Translations under genes and position numbers: made by a program
Notes under the pieces: generated by a model
Databases searched by the model: none
The model's input: only the letters and a program-made list of their open reading frames with translations
Told to the model about the DNA's origin: nothing
Origin: an uncultured Eubacteriales bacterium
GTDB lineage: Bacteria; Bacillota; Clostridia; Oscillospirales; Oscillospiraceae
Direction of reading: 5' to 3'
DNA length: 64,000 nucleotides
Assembly: GCA_958402445.1 (NCBI GenBank)
Contig: CATXTO010000006.1
Coordinates: 37,537-101,536, forward strand
Shown: in pieces, positions 33,290-42,758 of the stretch
Layout: each line of letters begins with the position of its first letter
How positions within the stretch are numbered: position 1 is the stretch's first letter

Positions 33290-34554
33290 ACAGGCGCCCC
33301 CTTCAGCAGGAAAATTGTATCCAGCCGGATTTGACGGGCTACCGCCGCCACTTGCTCCGCAGTCACGGCATGTACGGCCGCCTCATATTCCGACACGCTG
33401 AGCGAAAACCCGCTCAGCCGGCCAAACAAGGCAAAATCCTCCATCCTGCCAGGCGAGTCCGCCACTGTACGAAGGCTGGAGTAAATCGCCTGCTTGGCCG
33501 CTTCCAGCTCCTGACCTGTGATTTCTCCGGCGCAGCAGGCTTCCAGCTGCCGTAAAATCTCGTCTTTCGCCATCGTGTATTTTCCAGTCTCAATGCCGGA
33601 AGATACCGCCAGAATCCCCTTGGAGCCAAAAACAGAGGAGTCGGCATAGTAGCAAAGGGAGAGCCTCTCCCGAACGTTTAAAAACAGCTTGCTGGTCACA
33701 CCGGCGCCATATAGGGCGTTGAATACCATCAGCGTGGGGAATTCCTTATCCCTGGTTGTAATGCCGGTGGTGAAACCCATGGAAAGCTTGGCTTGGGTCA
33801 CGCCCATGGTTTCCTCCAAATACTGCGTTTGCCGGGTCTTCCGCATGGGTTTCCAGTCAGCCAGGTCCATGTCCCCCCGGGGCAAAGGCTGCAATACACG
33901 GCGCAAAAGGGTCGCAACCCGTTCCGGCGACGCGCTTCCGGCGTAAAAAATCTCTACCGGAGAATGGGCCAGTAGGGATTGATAGTGCGCATAAAGCGAT
34001 GCCGGCTCGATCTCGGCCACGTCCTCCGGCTCACCCAGGCGAGACACGCCAAAGCTGTCGTCCCGACACATAGCCCGGAGCATCTGCCGGTCAGCATAGG
34101 CCCGCTTATCGTTCAACAGAGCTTCCATGGTGTTAATCAAATTTTGCTTTTCCCCGGCCACAAACTCCGGCACGAACGCGCCGCCCTCCAGACGAGGCTG
34201 GAACAAAATCTCTCCCAAGAACTCCAGCATTGGCTCCAACACCTGATCTCCCGGCAGGGCAAAGCGGTCTTCCATAAAGCTCAGAAATACGCCGCAGGTC
34301 TGAATCTCTCCATTTTTCCGAACCAAAGGACCGAGGCCCGCCCCGTAATATAGATCCAGGACCTGAGAAACACTGCGCAGGTCCGGGTGCTTTTGTGTGC
34401 CGCGGAGCAGGACGTTGGCCACCAAGGCGTTTTTCGCAGCCTCCTCCCGTCGCAACGGGCGCAGCAGGCTGAAACTGAGGCACGCGCTTTTGAACCGGTC
34501 CGTACAAATGGCCCTCAGCCAAACCTGGGGCATAATCTCTATCCGTTGATCCAT
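33286..34554 (-). CDS. M16 family peptidase, inactive partner (YmfF-like)
   Basis: A 422-residue M16 homologue without the His-x-x-Glu-His zinc motif: the equivalent stretch is Asn-Val-Leu-Leu-Arg-Gly-Thr. The C-terminal domain keeps the Arg-Glu-Arg-Leu-Ser-Leu-Cys-Tyr-Tyr motif near residue 302 that binds substrate termini in the family. It therefore most likely forms a heterodimer with the active subunit downstream (4-bp overlap). The ATG at 34554 has AGGAAG seven bases upstream. First gene of the M16-M16-lgt operon. Confidence 0.88.
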   Translation of the reverse strand: MDQRIEIMPQVWLRAICTDRFKSACLSFSLLRPLRREEAAKNALVANVLLRGTQKHPDLRSVSQVLDLYYGAGLGPLVRKNGEIQTCGVFLSFMEDRFALPGDQVLEPMLEFLGEILFQPRLEGGAFVPEFVAGEKQNLINTMEALLNDKRAYADRQMLRAMCRDDSFGVSRLGEPEDVAEIEPASLYAHYQSLLAHSPVEIFYAGSASPERVATLLRRVLQPLPRGDMDLADWKPMRKTRQTQYLEETMGVTQAKLSMGFTTGITTRDKEFPTLMVFNALYGAGVTSKLFLNVRERLSLCYYADSSVFGSKGILAVSSGIETGKYTMAKDEILRQLEACCAGEITGQELEAAKQAIYSSLRTVADSPGRMEDFALFGRLSGFSLSVSEYEAAVHAVTAEQVAAVARQIRLDTIFLLKGAPV

Positions 34555-34649
34555 GGCATTCTTCCTTTCAATTGTTCCAACATTATACAACACTTTCTAA
34601 GGAAGTGGAAGCGAAAAAAATCTGAAATTTAAAAATTTTGCTGCTTCCC

Positions 34650-34678
34650 TTGTCAATTTCCCCATATTCGTGTAAAAT
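34650..34678 (+). promoter_or_regulatory. Promoter of prmA
   Basis: TTGTCA (34650-34655), 17-bp spacer, TAAAAT (34673-34678), about 58 bp before the ATG. Confidence 0.7.
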
Positions 34679-34735
34679 AATCGGCAATGGGCCTGAGGCT
34701 CAAAACTTTTCCCCAGCGGGAAGGGAGAAACCTGT

Positions 34736-35719
34736 ATGCAGTGGCTGGAACTCACCATTCAAACTTCATCCACCGGTATTAACCGCGTGGCGGACCGGCT
34801 CACCGCCCTAGGTTACGATAGCTTTGTCCTGGACGACGGAACCGAGGTTCAAGCGCTGCTGGAACAAAACCGGATGTACTGGGGCTGTGTGGATGAATCG
34901 CTAGTCCGTCAGACGGCCGGCCGGTCTCAAATCAAGCTATATCTGGAGCGGGACCACCGGGCGCAGACCCGCCTGGAAGCCCTGCGGGAATCGCTTTCTA
35001 TCTGGAGGCGTCAGCAACGAGATATCGAGGTGGGCCCTCTGACCATCACCGCCGTGCCTTTGCAGGAGGAGGACTGGGAAAATAGCTGGAAGCAAAACTA
35101 TCCGCCTCAATTTGTAGGGGAACGGCTGGCGATTCTGCCCTACTGGGCTCCTCTTGAAATGGCAGAAGACAGGCTGCCCATCATTTTAGATCCTGGCCTT
35201 ACCTTCGGCACCGGCGCGCACCCCTCCACGCAGCTGTGCCTGACCGCGCTGGAGGAACATTTGAAACCCGGAGCCCTAGTTGCAGACCTGGGCTGCGGCA
35301 GCGGGATTCTCTCCATTGCCGCTCTGCGCCTGGGCGCTGAAGTCGCGTTCGGCGTGGACTTAGACCCCAAGTCAGAGGATATTTCCCGGGAAAACGCCCG
35401 ATACAACGGGTTTGGAGACGACCGGTTCCGGGCTATGACCGGCGACCTCTGCCAGGATGAGCGTCTTTGGCGGTATTTGACCGCCCAATTCGGCGGCTTT
35501 GATCTTGTTCTGGTCAATATTGTCTCTGATGTAATATGTGCCCTGGCGCCCATGCTTCCCACCATTCTCCGGCTAAACGGCGTTGTCATCTGTTCCGGAA
35601 TCCTGCAATCCCGCCTTCCCGACGTGGAAGCGGCGCTGACCGCCGGCGGCCTGCAGGTTTTGCAGCGCTCACAGCAGGAGGCGTGGCGGTGTCTGGTGGT
35701 CGGCGCCCAACCGGGCTGA
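34736..35719 (+). CDS. prmA: Ribosomal protein L11 methyltransferase
   Basis: A 327-residue SAM-dependent methyltransferase that trimethylates ribosomal protein L11. The linker motif Phe-Gly-Thr-Gly-Ala-His-Pro-Ser-Thr near residue 157, the SAM loop Asp-Leu-Gly-Cys-Gly-Ser-Gly-Ile-Leu near residue 185 and Val-Asn-Ile near residue 259 are all present. GAAGGGAG precedes the ATG. The next gene follows within 13 bp, so both may share the promoter at 34650. Confidence 0.93.
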   Translation: MQWLELTIQTSSTGINRVADRLTALGYDSFVLDDGTEVQALLEQNRMYWGCVDESLVRQTAGRSQIKLYLERDHRAQTRLEALRESLSIWRRQQRDIEVGPLTITAVPLQEEDWENSWKQNYPPQFVGERLAILPYWAPLEMAEDRLPIILDPGLTFGTGAHPSTQLCLTALEEHLKPGALVADLGCGSGILSIAALRLGAEVAFGVDLDPKSEDISRENARYNGFGDDRFRAMTGDLCQDERLWRYLTAQFGGFDLVLVNIVSDVICALAPMLPTILRLNGVVICSGILQSRLPDVEAALTAGGLQVLQRSQQEAWRCLVVGAQPG

Positions 35720-35732
35720 GGAGGTGCTGTTC

Positions 35733-36785
35733 TTGCGTTTTTTAACCTATCACGCCAAGCTCCGCTTGAAAAAAATCGCGCTTGTTTTCCTGGTGATTTT
35801 GCTAGTCCTTTTTACGGCCTGGATCTGCTGGGTGGTGTGGCTGCAGCGCTTTGTCGTCTATACCCGGGACGGGGTTGTTTTTGATTTTAATCGTTCCACC
35901 GTACATTTAGGAGTTCAGACTCCCCCGGAACCCACTGCCACGGCGGTCACGGTTCCTGTGGAGATCATTTTTGACGACAATCCGGGTGACGCCGTCACCG
36001 GTGGCCTGAAGCCCCTGTTCGGCTATTCCGTAGACACCGCCGTTCTTTTGGAGGATTTCAATACCCTCCGCGCGTCTCTGGAGCAGTTAGAGCCGGGAAC
36101 AGCGGTGTTGCTGGATGTCAAAAGTAAATTCGGCAATTTTTACTACTCCACCAGTCTGGCCCACGCGCCCCGCTCCGACAGCATCGACGCCGCAGCGATG
36201 GACGAGCTGATTGCATGGCTCTGTCAAAGCGAGCTTTATGTGATCGCCAGAGTTCCCGCCTTCCGGGACTCCGCCTTTGCGCAGGCCAACCAATCCGCCG
36301 GCCTGGCCTTGGCCAGCGGAGCACTCTGGACGGACGCGGATCAGTGTTATTGGTTGGACCCTGCCAACGACACGGTGCTCACCAACTTGTCTCAGATCTG
36401 CCGGGAATTGCGGGACCTGGGGTTTGACGAGGTGGTATTCTCCGACTTTCGTTTCCCGGACAGCGGCAGTATCGTCTACAACGCCACCGCCTCCAAGGAG
36501 CAAATCATACAGCAGGCTGCGCAGAAATTGGTCACAGCCTTTTCCGGCAGCGACTTCACCGTTTCCTTTTGTACGGAAAACCCCGCATTTTCCCTTCCCA
36601 CCGGCCAGTCTCGCCTGTATTTGACCGGCGTGGCAGCCCAGCAGGCAGCCAGTGTGGCTGAAAAAGCCGCTGTAACCGACCCAAAGGCCCAAATTGTATT
36701 TCTCACAGAATCCAGGGACACGCGTTTTGACGAATACAGCGTGCTGCGGCCGATTGTGATCCCCCAGAGGGAAGCCGGGCAATAG
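35733..36785 (+). CDS. Membrane-anchored putative glycoside hydrolase (DUF4015-like)
   Basis: A 350-residue protein with one N-terminal membrane helix (about residues 13-35) and an external domain that resembles the DUF4015 putative glycosyl hydrolase type: a TIM-barrel-like run with Leu-Asp-Val-Lys near residue 126 and Phe-Asp-Glu-Val-Val-Phe-Ser-Asp-Phe-Arg-Phe-Pro near residue 235. The substrate is unknown; a cell-envelope sugar is likely. The start is taken as TTG at 35733, eight bases behind GAGGAGG; a GTG at 35724 sits inside that site and is less likely. It ends at a T6 terminator. Confidence 0.75.
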   Translation: MRFLTYHAKLRLKKIALVFLVILLVLFTAWICWVVWLQRFVVYTRDGVVFDFNRSTVHLGVQTPPEPTATAVTVPVEIIFDDNPGDAVTGGLKPLFGYSVDTAVLLEDFNTLRASLEQLEPGTAVLLDVKSKFGNFYYSTSLAHAPRSDSIDAAAMDELIAWLCQSELYVIARVPAFRDSAFAQANQSAGLALASGALWTDADQCYWLDPANDTVLTNLSQICRELRDLGFDEVVFSDFRFPDSGSIVYNATASKEQIIQQAAQKLVTAFSGSDFTVSFCTENPAFSLPTGQSRLYLTGVAAQQAASVAEKAAVTDPKAQIVFLTESRDTRFDEYSVLRPIVIPQREAGQ

Positions 36786-36792
36786 CAAGAAG

Positions 36793-36828
36793 CCGGGAAC
36801 GAACCATCGTGTCCGCTCCCGGTTTTTT
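36793..36828 (+). terminator. Terminator behind the DUF4015-like gene
   Basis: CCGGGA (36793-36798) pairs with TCCCGG (36817-36822), with further pairs inside, followed by T6. Confidence 0.85.
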
Positions 36829-36859
36829 CCTCCGCTACGCCGCTGCTTAAAATTAACAC

Positions 36860-36888
36860 TTGATTTTTTGCCCGGGATGCGCTATATA
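36860..36888 (+). promoter_or_regulatory. Promoter of the PAP2 gene
   Basis: TTGATT (36860-36865), 17-bp spacer, TATATA (36883-36888), 39 bp before the ATG. Confidence 0.7.
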
Positions 36889-36926
36889 CATACCCATGTG
36901 GCAATGCCGCAGGAAGGAGCTATTCT

Positions 36927-37643
36927 ATGCCAAAATCCGCCCCACGCGGGATATCGTTTTTAAAAAAGAAGGAAAATCGGTACCTGTGGTATATACTGAT
37001 CCTGCCCGCTTACCTGATCGCCTTTGCACTGGTGGAGGCTTTGGTGCCGGAGTCGATTTGCTGGCCTACCTACCTCCCGATTGATGATAAAATTCCCTTT
37101 TTGGAGGGATTCGTCATCCCCTATTTTCTCTGGTTCCCCATGATTTTCTGTATGGGGCTCTACCTGGTGATTCGGGATCACGAGGGCTTTAAGCGTTACA
37201 TGACCTTTATCGGCGTCGCCTTTTTCACCACCCTGCTGATCTACTGCATTTTTCCTAATAAGCAGGAGCTGCGTCCCGTTCAGTTTCCCCGGGACAACGT
37301 GCTCACCCGCTTGGTCGCCACCATCTATGCATCGGACACCAATACCAATGTGTGCCCCAGCATTCACGTGATCGGTTCCTTCGGCGTGGTTTTCGCCTTG
37401 CAGCACTGCCGTCGTCTTCGCAACAAAGCCTGGCTGCGGTTCTTCATTATCGTGGGAGCGGCGTTGGTTTCTATTTCTACGGTATTTGTCAAACAGCACT
37501 CCCTTCTGGATATCCTGGTAGCGATCCCGTTCAGTATCCTGATGTATTTTCTCGTCTATCGGCTGATTTTCCGGCCTAAGAGGCAAAAAGCACGGACCGA
37601 CGCCCAGGAGCAAGCGCTCTCCGCCCTTTCTTCGGAGGAATGA
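36927..37643 (+). CDS. PAP2 family membrane phosphatase
   Basis: A 238-residue polytopic lipid phosphatase (phosphatidic acid phosphatase type 2 superfamily). Catalytic motifs are Cys-Pro-Ser-Ile-His near residue 145 and Ser-Thr-Val-Phe-Val-Lys-Gln-His-Ser-Leu-Leu-Asp near residue 183, with five to six membrane helices. It may dephosphorylate a lipid such as phosphatidic acid or undecaprenyl diphosphate, or belong to the inositol-phosphoceramide-synthase-like branch; the sequence does not decide. AGGAAGGAG precedes the ATG. Single gene. Confidence 0.85.
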   Translation: MPKSAPRGISFLKKKENRYLWYILILPAYLIAFALVEALVPESICWPTYLPIDDKIPFLEGFVIPYFLWFPMIFCMGLYLVIRDHEGFKRYMTFIGVAFFTTLLIYCIFPNKQELRPVQFPRDNVLTRLVATIYASDTNTNVCPSIHVIGSFGVVFALQHCRRLRNKAWLRFFIIVGAALVSISTVFVKQHSLLDILVAIPFSILMYFLVYRLIFRPKRQKARTDAQEQALSALSSEE

Positions 37644-37707
37644 CCTACCAACTCATCTGAAAAATTGGCCTGTTTTGAGCAGGTGTTTCGTCATATCCGG
37701 GTTGGAC

Positions 37708-37731
37708 GGCGGCGGCCCCTTTGGGCCGCCG
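37708..37731 (+). terminator. Hairpin behind the PAP2 gene
   Basis: CGGCGGCCC and GGGCCGCCG form a 9- to 10-bp stem around CTTT. Only a weak T-run follows, so this is a tentative terminator. Confidence 0.5.
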
Positions 37732-37844
37732 CAGCCCGTTTGCCACAATTTACGCGCTGCGCAGCCCGCATTGGATTTACGGGCCATTCAGTCACTCTAT
37801 CGTGTTTTTTCGTAAAATTAAAGAAAAATTAAGAACCCAACGCG

Positions 37845-37873
37845 TTGAATCTTAAAATTGTTTTCGGTATGAT
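37845..37873 (+). promoter_or_regulatory. Promoter of the glycosyltransferase gene
   Basis: TTGAAT (37845-37850), 17-bp spacer, TATGAT (37868-37873), 39 bp before the ATG. Confidence 0.75.
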
Positions 37874-37912
37874 AAGCCTAGCATAGAAGAGAGAAACAAA
37901 GGAGGTTCCTTC

Positions 37913-39118
37913 ATGGACGCATTTATGCAGGCGCTCAGCTTTGTCCTGAAGATATTTACGCTGTATACAGCCTTCATCAGCCTGCTTTTTTTACTGCCTC
38001 GAAAGAGAATTCCCGTTTCCGCTGCAAAAACCCGATTTGCCGTACTCATTGCGGCTCGAAACGAGGAGGCCGTCATCGGCGGAACCATTCAGCGGCTGCG
38101 GGGCCAGCAGTATCCGGCGGAGCTTTTCGACCTGTTTGTCATTCCCAACAACTGTACAGACGACACGGAGGGCGCCGCCCGCCGGGCCGGCGCTACGATC
38201 CTGCCTTGCACGGGTACGGTCCGAAATAAGGGCGATGCGCTGCACTGCGCCTTCGCAGCCTTGAAAAACGCCGGTTATGACGCCTATTGCGTCTTCGACG
38301 CCGACAATTTGGTTGATCCTAACTTTTTGTCCCGGATGAACGACGCCTTTTGCGCCGGCGCCCAAGCCGCGAAGGGCATCCAAAAGGCCATGAATCCTCA
38401 CGACTCCTGGATTTCCGGCTGCTATGACCTGTATTTTGAAAATTTTAATCTACTCTATAACCGGCCGCGGAGCAATTGCCGCCTCTCCGCCAAGCTGGTG
38501 GGCACCGGCTTTGCCGTGACGCAGGATCTGATGAACCGGCTGGGCGGCTGGAATACCGACACCATGGCTGAAGACGCGGAATTCGCCGCTCAGTGCGCCA
38601 TGGCCGGGACTCGGGTCTGGTTTGTACCGGAAGCCGTTACATATGATGAGGAGCCCGTCACATTCCGGCAGTCCATGGTCCAGCGCCGCCGCTGGTGCAG
38701 CGGCGTCATGCAGGTCGCGGGGCTCTATCTGCCCCGGCTTTGGCGAGGTGTTTTCCGGAAGAGTCCCCGGCTCTGCCTGGACTTCGCGGTCTTCCTATCC
38801 ATGCCTCTGGTGCAGGTCTTAGCCATTTTGCCCGGTATCTGGACCCTTTATCTAACCGTCGCGGCGCACAACTGGATTTCTATCCTGTTTGCGTTGGCCT
38901 CCTTCTGGGGCGGTATGACGCTTACGGCTCTGTTCCTCGCTTTGGTGGGCCGCCGTCCCCTGAAGAAAATGATTAAACCGATTCTGCTCTATCCTGTCTT
39001 TACCGCCTCCTGGCTTCCCCTGCACGTTCTGGCGGTATTCCGCAAGGCCAAGGTCTGGAAGCCCATCGCCCATCGCCGGGGCTCCGTCTCCCTGCCCGCC
39101 GAGCTATCCTACCGTTAA
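37913..39118 (+). CDS. Family 2 glycosyltransferase, processive type, membrane-bound
   Basis: A 401-residue GT2 enzyme with an N-terminal membrane helix, a GT-A domain and about three C-terminal helices. The metal/donor motif is Val-Phe-Asp-Ala-Asp-Asn near residue 127, the acidic Glu-Asp-Ala-Glu lies near residue 222, and Gln-Arg-Arg-Arg-Trp near residue 259 is the Q-x-x-R-W signature of processive synthases such as cellulose or poly-N-acetylglucosamine synthase. It probably makes an envelope polysaccharide. AAAGGAGG precedes the ATG. It ends at a bidirectional terminator shared with the phosphoesterase gene. Confidence 0.9.
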   Translation: MDAFMQALSFVLKIFTLYTAFISLLFLLPRKRIPVSAAKTRFAVLIAARNEEAVIGGTIQRLRGQQYPAELFDLFVIPNNCTDDTEGAARRAGATILPCTGTVRNKGDALHCAFAALKNAGYDAYCVFDADNLVDPNFLSRMNDAFCAGAQAAKGIQKAMNPHDSWISGCYDLYFENFNLLYNRPRSNCRLSAKLVGTGFAVTQDLMNRLGGWNTDTMAEDAEFAAQCAMAGTRVWFVPEAVTYDEEPVTFRQSMVQRRRWCSGVMQVAGLYLPRLWRGVFRKSPRLCLDFAVFLSMPLVQVLAILPGIWTLYLTVAAHNWISILFALASFWGGMTLTALFLALVGRRPLKKMIKPILLYPVFTASWLPLHVLAVFRKAKVWKPIAHRRGSVSLPAELSYR

Positions 39119-39144
39119 TTTCGTGCCCAGGTATTTTTTGACGC

Positions 39145-39180
39145 AAAGGCCGCTGTGCAAGCTTGCACAGCGGCCTTTTT
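39145..39180. terminator. Bidirectional terminator
   Basis: A perfect 16-bp stem (39145-39160 with 39163-39178) flanked by AAA and T5, between convergent genes. Confidence 0.92.
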
Positions 39181-39985
39181 ATGCCGGCAGCAAGGTAATG
39201 ATCGGCACCTCCGGCGGGTTGAAGATCCGCGGCAGAAAATTTCGCGCCAGACCCCTGCTCACCACCATGGTGCAATTTCCCAGCTTATACAAGCCCCCGG
39301 CGTAGTCCGGAAAGAGCCCCTGCTCCGGAGCATACAGGCCGTTGAGCACGCCGGGAATGCGCCACTGACCGCCGTGGGCGTGACCGCAAACCACCAGCTC
39401 ATATCCGCAGGCGGAGAATTCCGTTACAAAATTGGGCCGGTGGGACAGCAAAATCGAGTAGCATCCCGGAATCCGGCCAGCCTGACAGCGGGCCAGCTGC
39501 CGGCGCCATCGGCCATCTTCGATTCCCAGCGCGTCAAAGCCGCCGATACACAGCGGCTGCCCAGCTAATATCGTTTCCTCCGCCATGCCTGCCAGCACAT
39601 GGATCCCGCAGCTCTGAATTCGGTTCAGGACCCGCTCCACATCGGGAATCCGAAATTCGTGATTTCCCGTCACGTACCAGCAGGGATAGCGCCCGCCCAG
39701 CGCCTCCAGCAGGGTCCAGGCACCCTGTTCCTTCGCCCTGTCATCTACCATATCTCCAGGCAAAAAAATGCCGTCCGGCTGCTCTGCTTCCAGCAAAGAC
39801 AGGAGCTGGCGCTGTCCTTTGCCATAGAGTGTGCTATGCAGGTCGGACAGCACCGCCAGCTTGACCGGTCCTGTGAGCTTTTTGCTTGTGAACCGATAAC
39901 GGCGAACCGCCAAATGCGCCGACGCCGCAACGCCAGCCGCGGCCCCCGCCCCCATTAGGATCCCACAGGCACCCCACCATTTCAT
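39179..39985 (-). CDS. Metallophosphoesterase, membrane-anchored (YkuE-like)
   Basis: A 268-residue calcineurin-like phosphoesterase with an N-terminal membrane helix (about residues 2-22). Metal motifs in order: Leu-Ser-Asp-Leu-His near residue 46, Gly-Asp-Met-Val-Asp-Asp near residue 77, Gly-Asn-His-Glu near residue 107 and Gly-His-Ala-His-Gly-Gly near residue 216. The YkuE-type members act at the membrane; the substrate here is unknown. Single gene facing the GT2 gene. Confidence 0.9.
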   Translation of the reverse strand: MKWWGACGILMGAGAAAGVAASAHLAVRRYRFTSKKLTGPVKLAVLSDLHSTLYGKGQRQLLSLLEAEQPDGIFLPGDMVDDRAKEQGAWTLLEALGGRYPCWYVTGNHEFRIPDVERVLNRIQSCGIHVLAGMAEETILAGQPLCIGGFDALGIEDGRWRRQLARCQAGRIPGCYSILLSHRPNFVTEFSACGYELVVCGHAHGGQWRIPGVLNGLYAPEQGLFPDYAGGLYKLGNCTMVVSRGLARNFLPRIFNPPEVPIITLLPA

Positions 39986-40136
39986 GCTCCGCCCTCCTCA
40001 CTTTCCAGCGGCAATTTTCCAATATTATAACAGAGTCCTCTGCAAAAACAATGAGTGATTTCTTTCATCACAAAAAGTTTTCATTTGCAGGGCAAGTTCC
40101 CACCTGACAAGCCATATAGTGAAACGAGGTGAGGAC

Positions 40137-41666
40137 ATGCGTCGTTCCGGTACAATGTTTTACAGCGCCCTGCTGCTGACAGGCGCCAATCTGCTGCTGC
40201 GGTTGGTCTCGCTGGGGTTCCAGGTCTACCTTTCCGGGCGGATTGGGGCCTCCGGTATTGGGCTGCTGCAACTGGTTCTATCCGTTTCCATGCTGGCTAT
40301 GACCGTCGGCATGGCAGGTATTCGAACCTCCACCATGTATCTGACCGCAGAGGAGATCGGCCGGAAGCGTCTGCAGGGAATCGGGCCGGTTTTATCCGCC
40401 TGCTTTCTTTACAGCTTCTTGTTCAGCACCGCCATCAGTCTGCTGGTGTTCCAAATTGCGCCGTTTTTAGCGGAATCATGGATTGGCGACAGCCGGACCA
40501 CCGCCGCGCTGCGGGTCTTCTCCGCTTTCCTTCCTGTCTGCTGCCTCTGCGGCGTTATGACGGGATATTTCACCGCCGCCGGACGGATTCGGGAATTGGT
40601 AGTCGTGGAAATTCTGGAACAGATCGTGTCCATGGGCCTTACGGTTTTGCTCCTGTCTCGCTGGGCCGGCGATGACCCGGGCCGCTCCTGCTGCGCCGTT
40701 GTAGGCGGCAGCAGTGTGGCCTCCGTGGTCACGTTGCTTTGTCTGCTGGCTCTGCGGCGGCGAGACCCCATCCCCCGCCCCCAGGAGCGAATTCCCGTGG
40801 CGGGGCGGCTCCTGCGACTGGCCTTGCCCCTGGCGCTGGCGGATAACCTGCGAACAGGATTGTCCACAATTGAAAATCTCATTGTGCCCCGGCGCCTGGG
40901 TCTGTTTCCCGCCGTGTCCGATCCCATGGCGGATTACGGTATGGTCTGCGGCATGGTATTTCCGGCGCTGATGTTTCCCGCCTCCATCCTGTTCTCCCTT
41001 TCGGAGCTGCTGGTGCCGGAGCTCTCCCGCTGCGCCGCCGGAAACCGGCAGCGCAGAATTCGATATCTCACCGGGCGGAGCCTGCGGGTCGCGCTTCTGT
41101 ACGGCCTGGCCGCCGGCGGGATCCTGTATGTGGCGGCGGAGCCCCTGGGCATGCTCCTGTATGGAAATCTTCAGGTAGGGCAGCTGCTCCGGCGCTTCGC
41201 GCCTCTGGCGCCCATGCTCTACGTGGACGCCGTGACAGACGCCACTGTCAAAGGGATGGGGCAGCAAGTGGCGTGCGTGCGCTACAACACCATCACCTCT
41301 TTCCTGGATGTGGTGTTTCTCTGGGTCCTCCTGCCCACCTTCGGCCTAAACGGTTACTATCTGAGCTTCGTAGTTACACACGCCCTCAATTTTGTTTTAA
41401 GCATCCGCCGGCTGCAAAAGGTAACAGGGTTTAAGCCCCAGCTTGGCGTGGTGCTGCGGGCCATCGCCGGGGCTGTTGGAGCCTCTTGGGTGGCCACGCT
41501 CCTGCCCCAGGCGGACGGCTTGGGCGGGGTCCTGTTCCTGGGCGGCATCTACCTGGGCATTCTTGCGCTGCTGCTGCTGATATTAGGCGTACTGGGAAAA
41601 GAGGATTGGCTGTGGGTCAAGGGGCTGGTGCACCCGGTTGACAATCAAGCGCTCGACAAGCTATAA
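40137..41666 (+). CDS. Polysaccharide/lipid II flippase-like protein (SpoVB/MurJ family)
   Basis: A 509-residue MOP-superfamily membrane protein with about 13-14 helices. The start Tyr-Ser-Ala-Leu-Leu-Leu-Thr-Gly-Ala-Asn and the Leu-Gly-Phe-Gln-Val-Tyr-Leu-Ser-Gly-Arg-Ile-Gly stretch are typical of the SpoVB group, which flips peptidoglycan or spore-cortex precursors. The ATG at 40137 has GAGGTGAGG upstream; a GTG at 40119 lies before that site. A sporulation role is plausible in this host but not shown by the sequence. Confidence 0.87.
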   Translation: MRRSGTMFYSALLLTGANLLLRLVSLGFQVYLSGRIGASGIGLLQLVLSVSMLAMTVGMAGIRTSTMYLTAEEIGRKRLQGIGPVLSACFLYSFLFSTAISLLVFQIAPFLAESWIGDSRTTAALRVFSAFLPVCCLCGVMTGYFTAAGRIRELVVVEILEQIVSMGLTVLLLSRWAGDDPGRSCCAVVGGSSVASVVTLLCLLALRRRDPIPRPQERIPVAGRLLRLALPLALADNLRTGLSTIENLIVPRRLGLFPAVSDPMADYGMVCGMVFPALMFPASILFSLSELLVPELSRCAAGNRQRRIRYLTGRSLRVALLYGLAAGGILYVAAEPLGMLLYGNLQVGQLLRRFAPLAPMLYVDAVTDATVKGMGQQVACVRYNTITSFLDVVFLWVLLPTFGLNGYYLSFVVTHALNFVLSIRRLQKVTGFKPQLGVVLRAIAGAVGASWVATLLPQADGLGGVLFLGGIYLGILALLLLILGVLGKEDWLWVKGLVHPVDNQALDKL

Positions 41667-41717
41667 TAAATCGGAGATTTTAGACCGCCTGCCTCAGACG
41701 GAGAAAGAGAGAATATC

Positions 41718-42758
41718 ATGATCAGCTTTCGCAACGATTATTCAGAAGGAGCTCACCCAAAAATCCTGGATGCACTGATTCAAACCAATTTGGAGTCCAC
41801 GCCCGGCTATGGCGAGGACGCTTACTGCGCCGCCGCGGCCCAAGTTGTCCGCCGCCGTTTTGCCTGCCCGGATGCAGATGTGCATTTCTTGGTGGGCGGA
41901 ACGCAGACCAATACCATTGCCTCCGCCGCTTTTCTCCGCCCCTGGGAGGCCATGGTGGCAGTGGATACCGGCCACGTGGCGGTACATGAAACCGGCGCCA
42001 TTGAAGCTCGGGGGCATAAGGTGATTACAGTCCCGCACCAGGAGGGGAAGATGACCTGTCAAGCCCTGGAACAGGCGTGGCAGGCGCATACCGCCGGCAA
42101 TCTCGGGCACATGGTCAAGCCAAGGCTTCTGTATCTGTCCGACTCTACGGAGTTGGGTACCGTCTATACCAAAGCAGAGCTTCTGGCTTTGCGGTCGCTG
42201 TGCGACCGGCTGGGCATGGCGCTCTATCTGGACGGCGCCCGGCTGGGCGCGGCCCTCACCGCCCCGGGCAACGATCTAGCGCCGGAGGACCTGCCCCGGC
42301 TGTGCGACGCGTTTACCATCGGCGGAACCAAAAATGGGCTCCTGTTTGGAGAGTGTCTGGTTTTACGCGACCCGGCCCTCTGGCTCGATTTCCGCTTTGC
42401 AATGAAACAGGGCGGCGGGATGCTGGCCAAAGGCCGGCTGCTGGGCGTGCAATTCCAAGCTCTTTTGGAGCAGGACCTGTGGCTGGAGACCGCCCGGCAC
42501 GCCAACCAGATGGCGGCCCGGTTGAGCGAGGGCTTTTTGGAGGCGGGATATCCCCTGTACGCGCAATCCCCTACCAACCAGGTCTTCCCCATTTTACCCA
42601 AAAAGAAAATTTCGGAGTTGGCCGCAGCGTTTTCCTTTGAGATTTCCACACCTGTGGACCAGGATCGGGACGCTGTCCGTTTTGTCACCTCCTGGGCCAC
42701 CCGGCCGGAACAGGTGGACGCCCTGCTTTGTGCCCTGAGACGGGAGGAGCGGGCTTGA
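41718..42758 (+). CDS. Threonine aldolase family PLP enzyme
   Basis: A 346-residue fold-type I PLP enzyme of the low-specificity L-threonine aldolase (LtaE/beta-eliminating lyase) type. The start Phe-Arg-Asn-Asp-Tyr-Ser-Glu-Gly-Ala-His-Pro, the Asp-Gly-Ala-Arg-Leu-Gly near residue 174 and the PLP lysine in Gly-Gly-Thr-Lys-Asn-Gly near residue 199 are characteristic. It likely splits threonine or allo-threonine into glycine and acetaldehyde. GAGAAAGAGAG precedes the ATG. The VOC-like gene overlaps its stop. Confidence 0.9.
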   Translation: MISFRNDYSEGAHPKILDALIQTNLESTPGYGEDAYCAAAAQVVRRRFACPDADVHFLVGGTQTNTIASAAFLRPWEAMVAVDTGHVAVHETGAIEARGHKVITVPHQEGKMTCQALEQAWQAHTAGNLGHMVKPRLLYLSDSTELGTVYTKAELLALRSLCDRLGMALYLDGARLGAALTAPGNDLAPEDLPRLCDAFTIGGTKNGLLFGECLVLRDPALWLDFRFAMKQGGGMLAKGRLLGVQFQALLEQDLWLETARHANQMAARLSEGFLEAGYPLYAQSPTNQVFPILPKKKISELAAAFSFEISTPVDQDRDAVRFVTSWATRPEQVDALLCALRREERA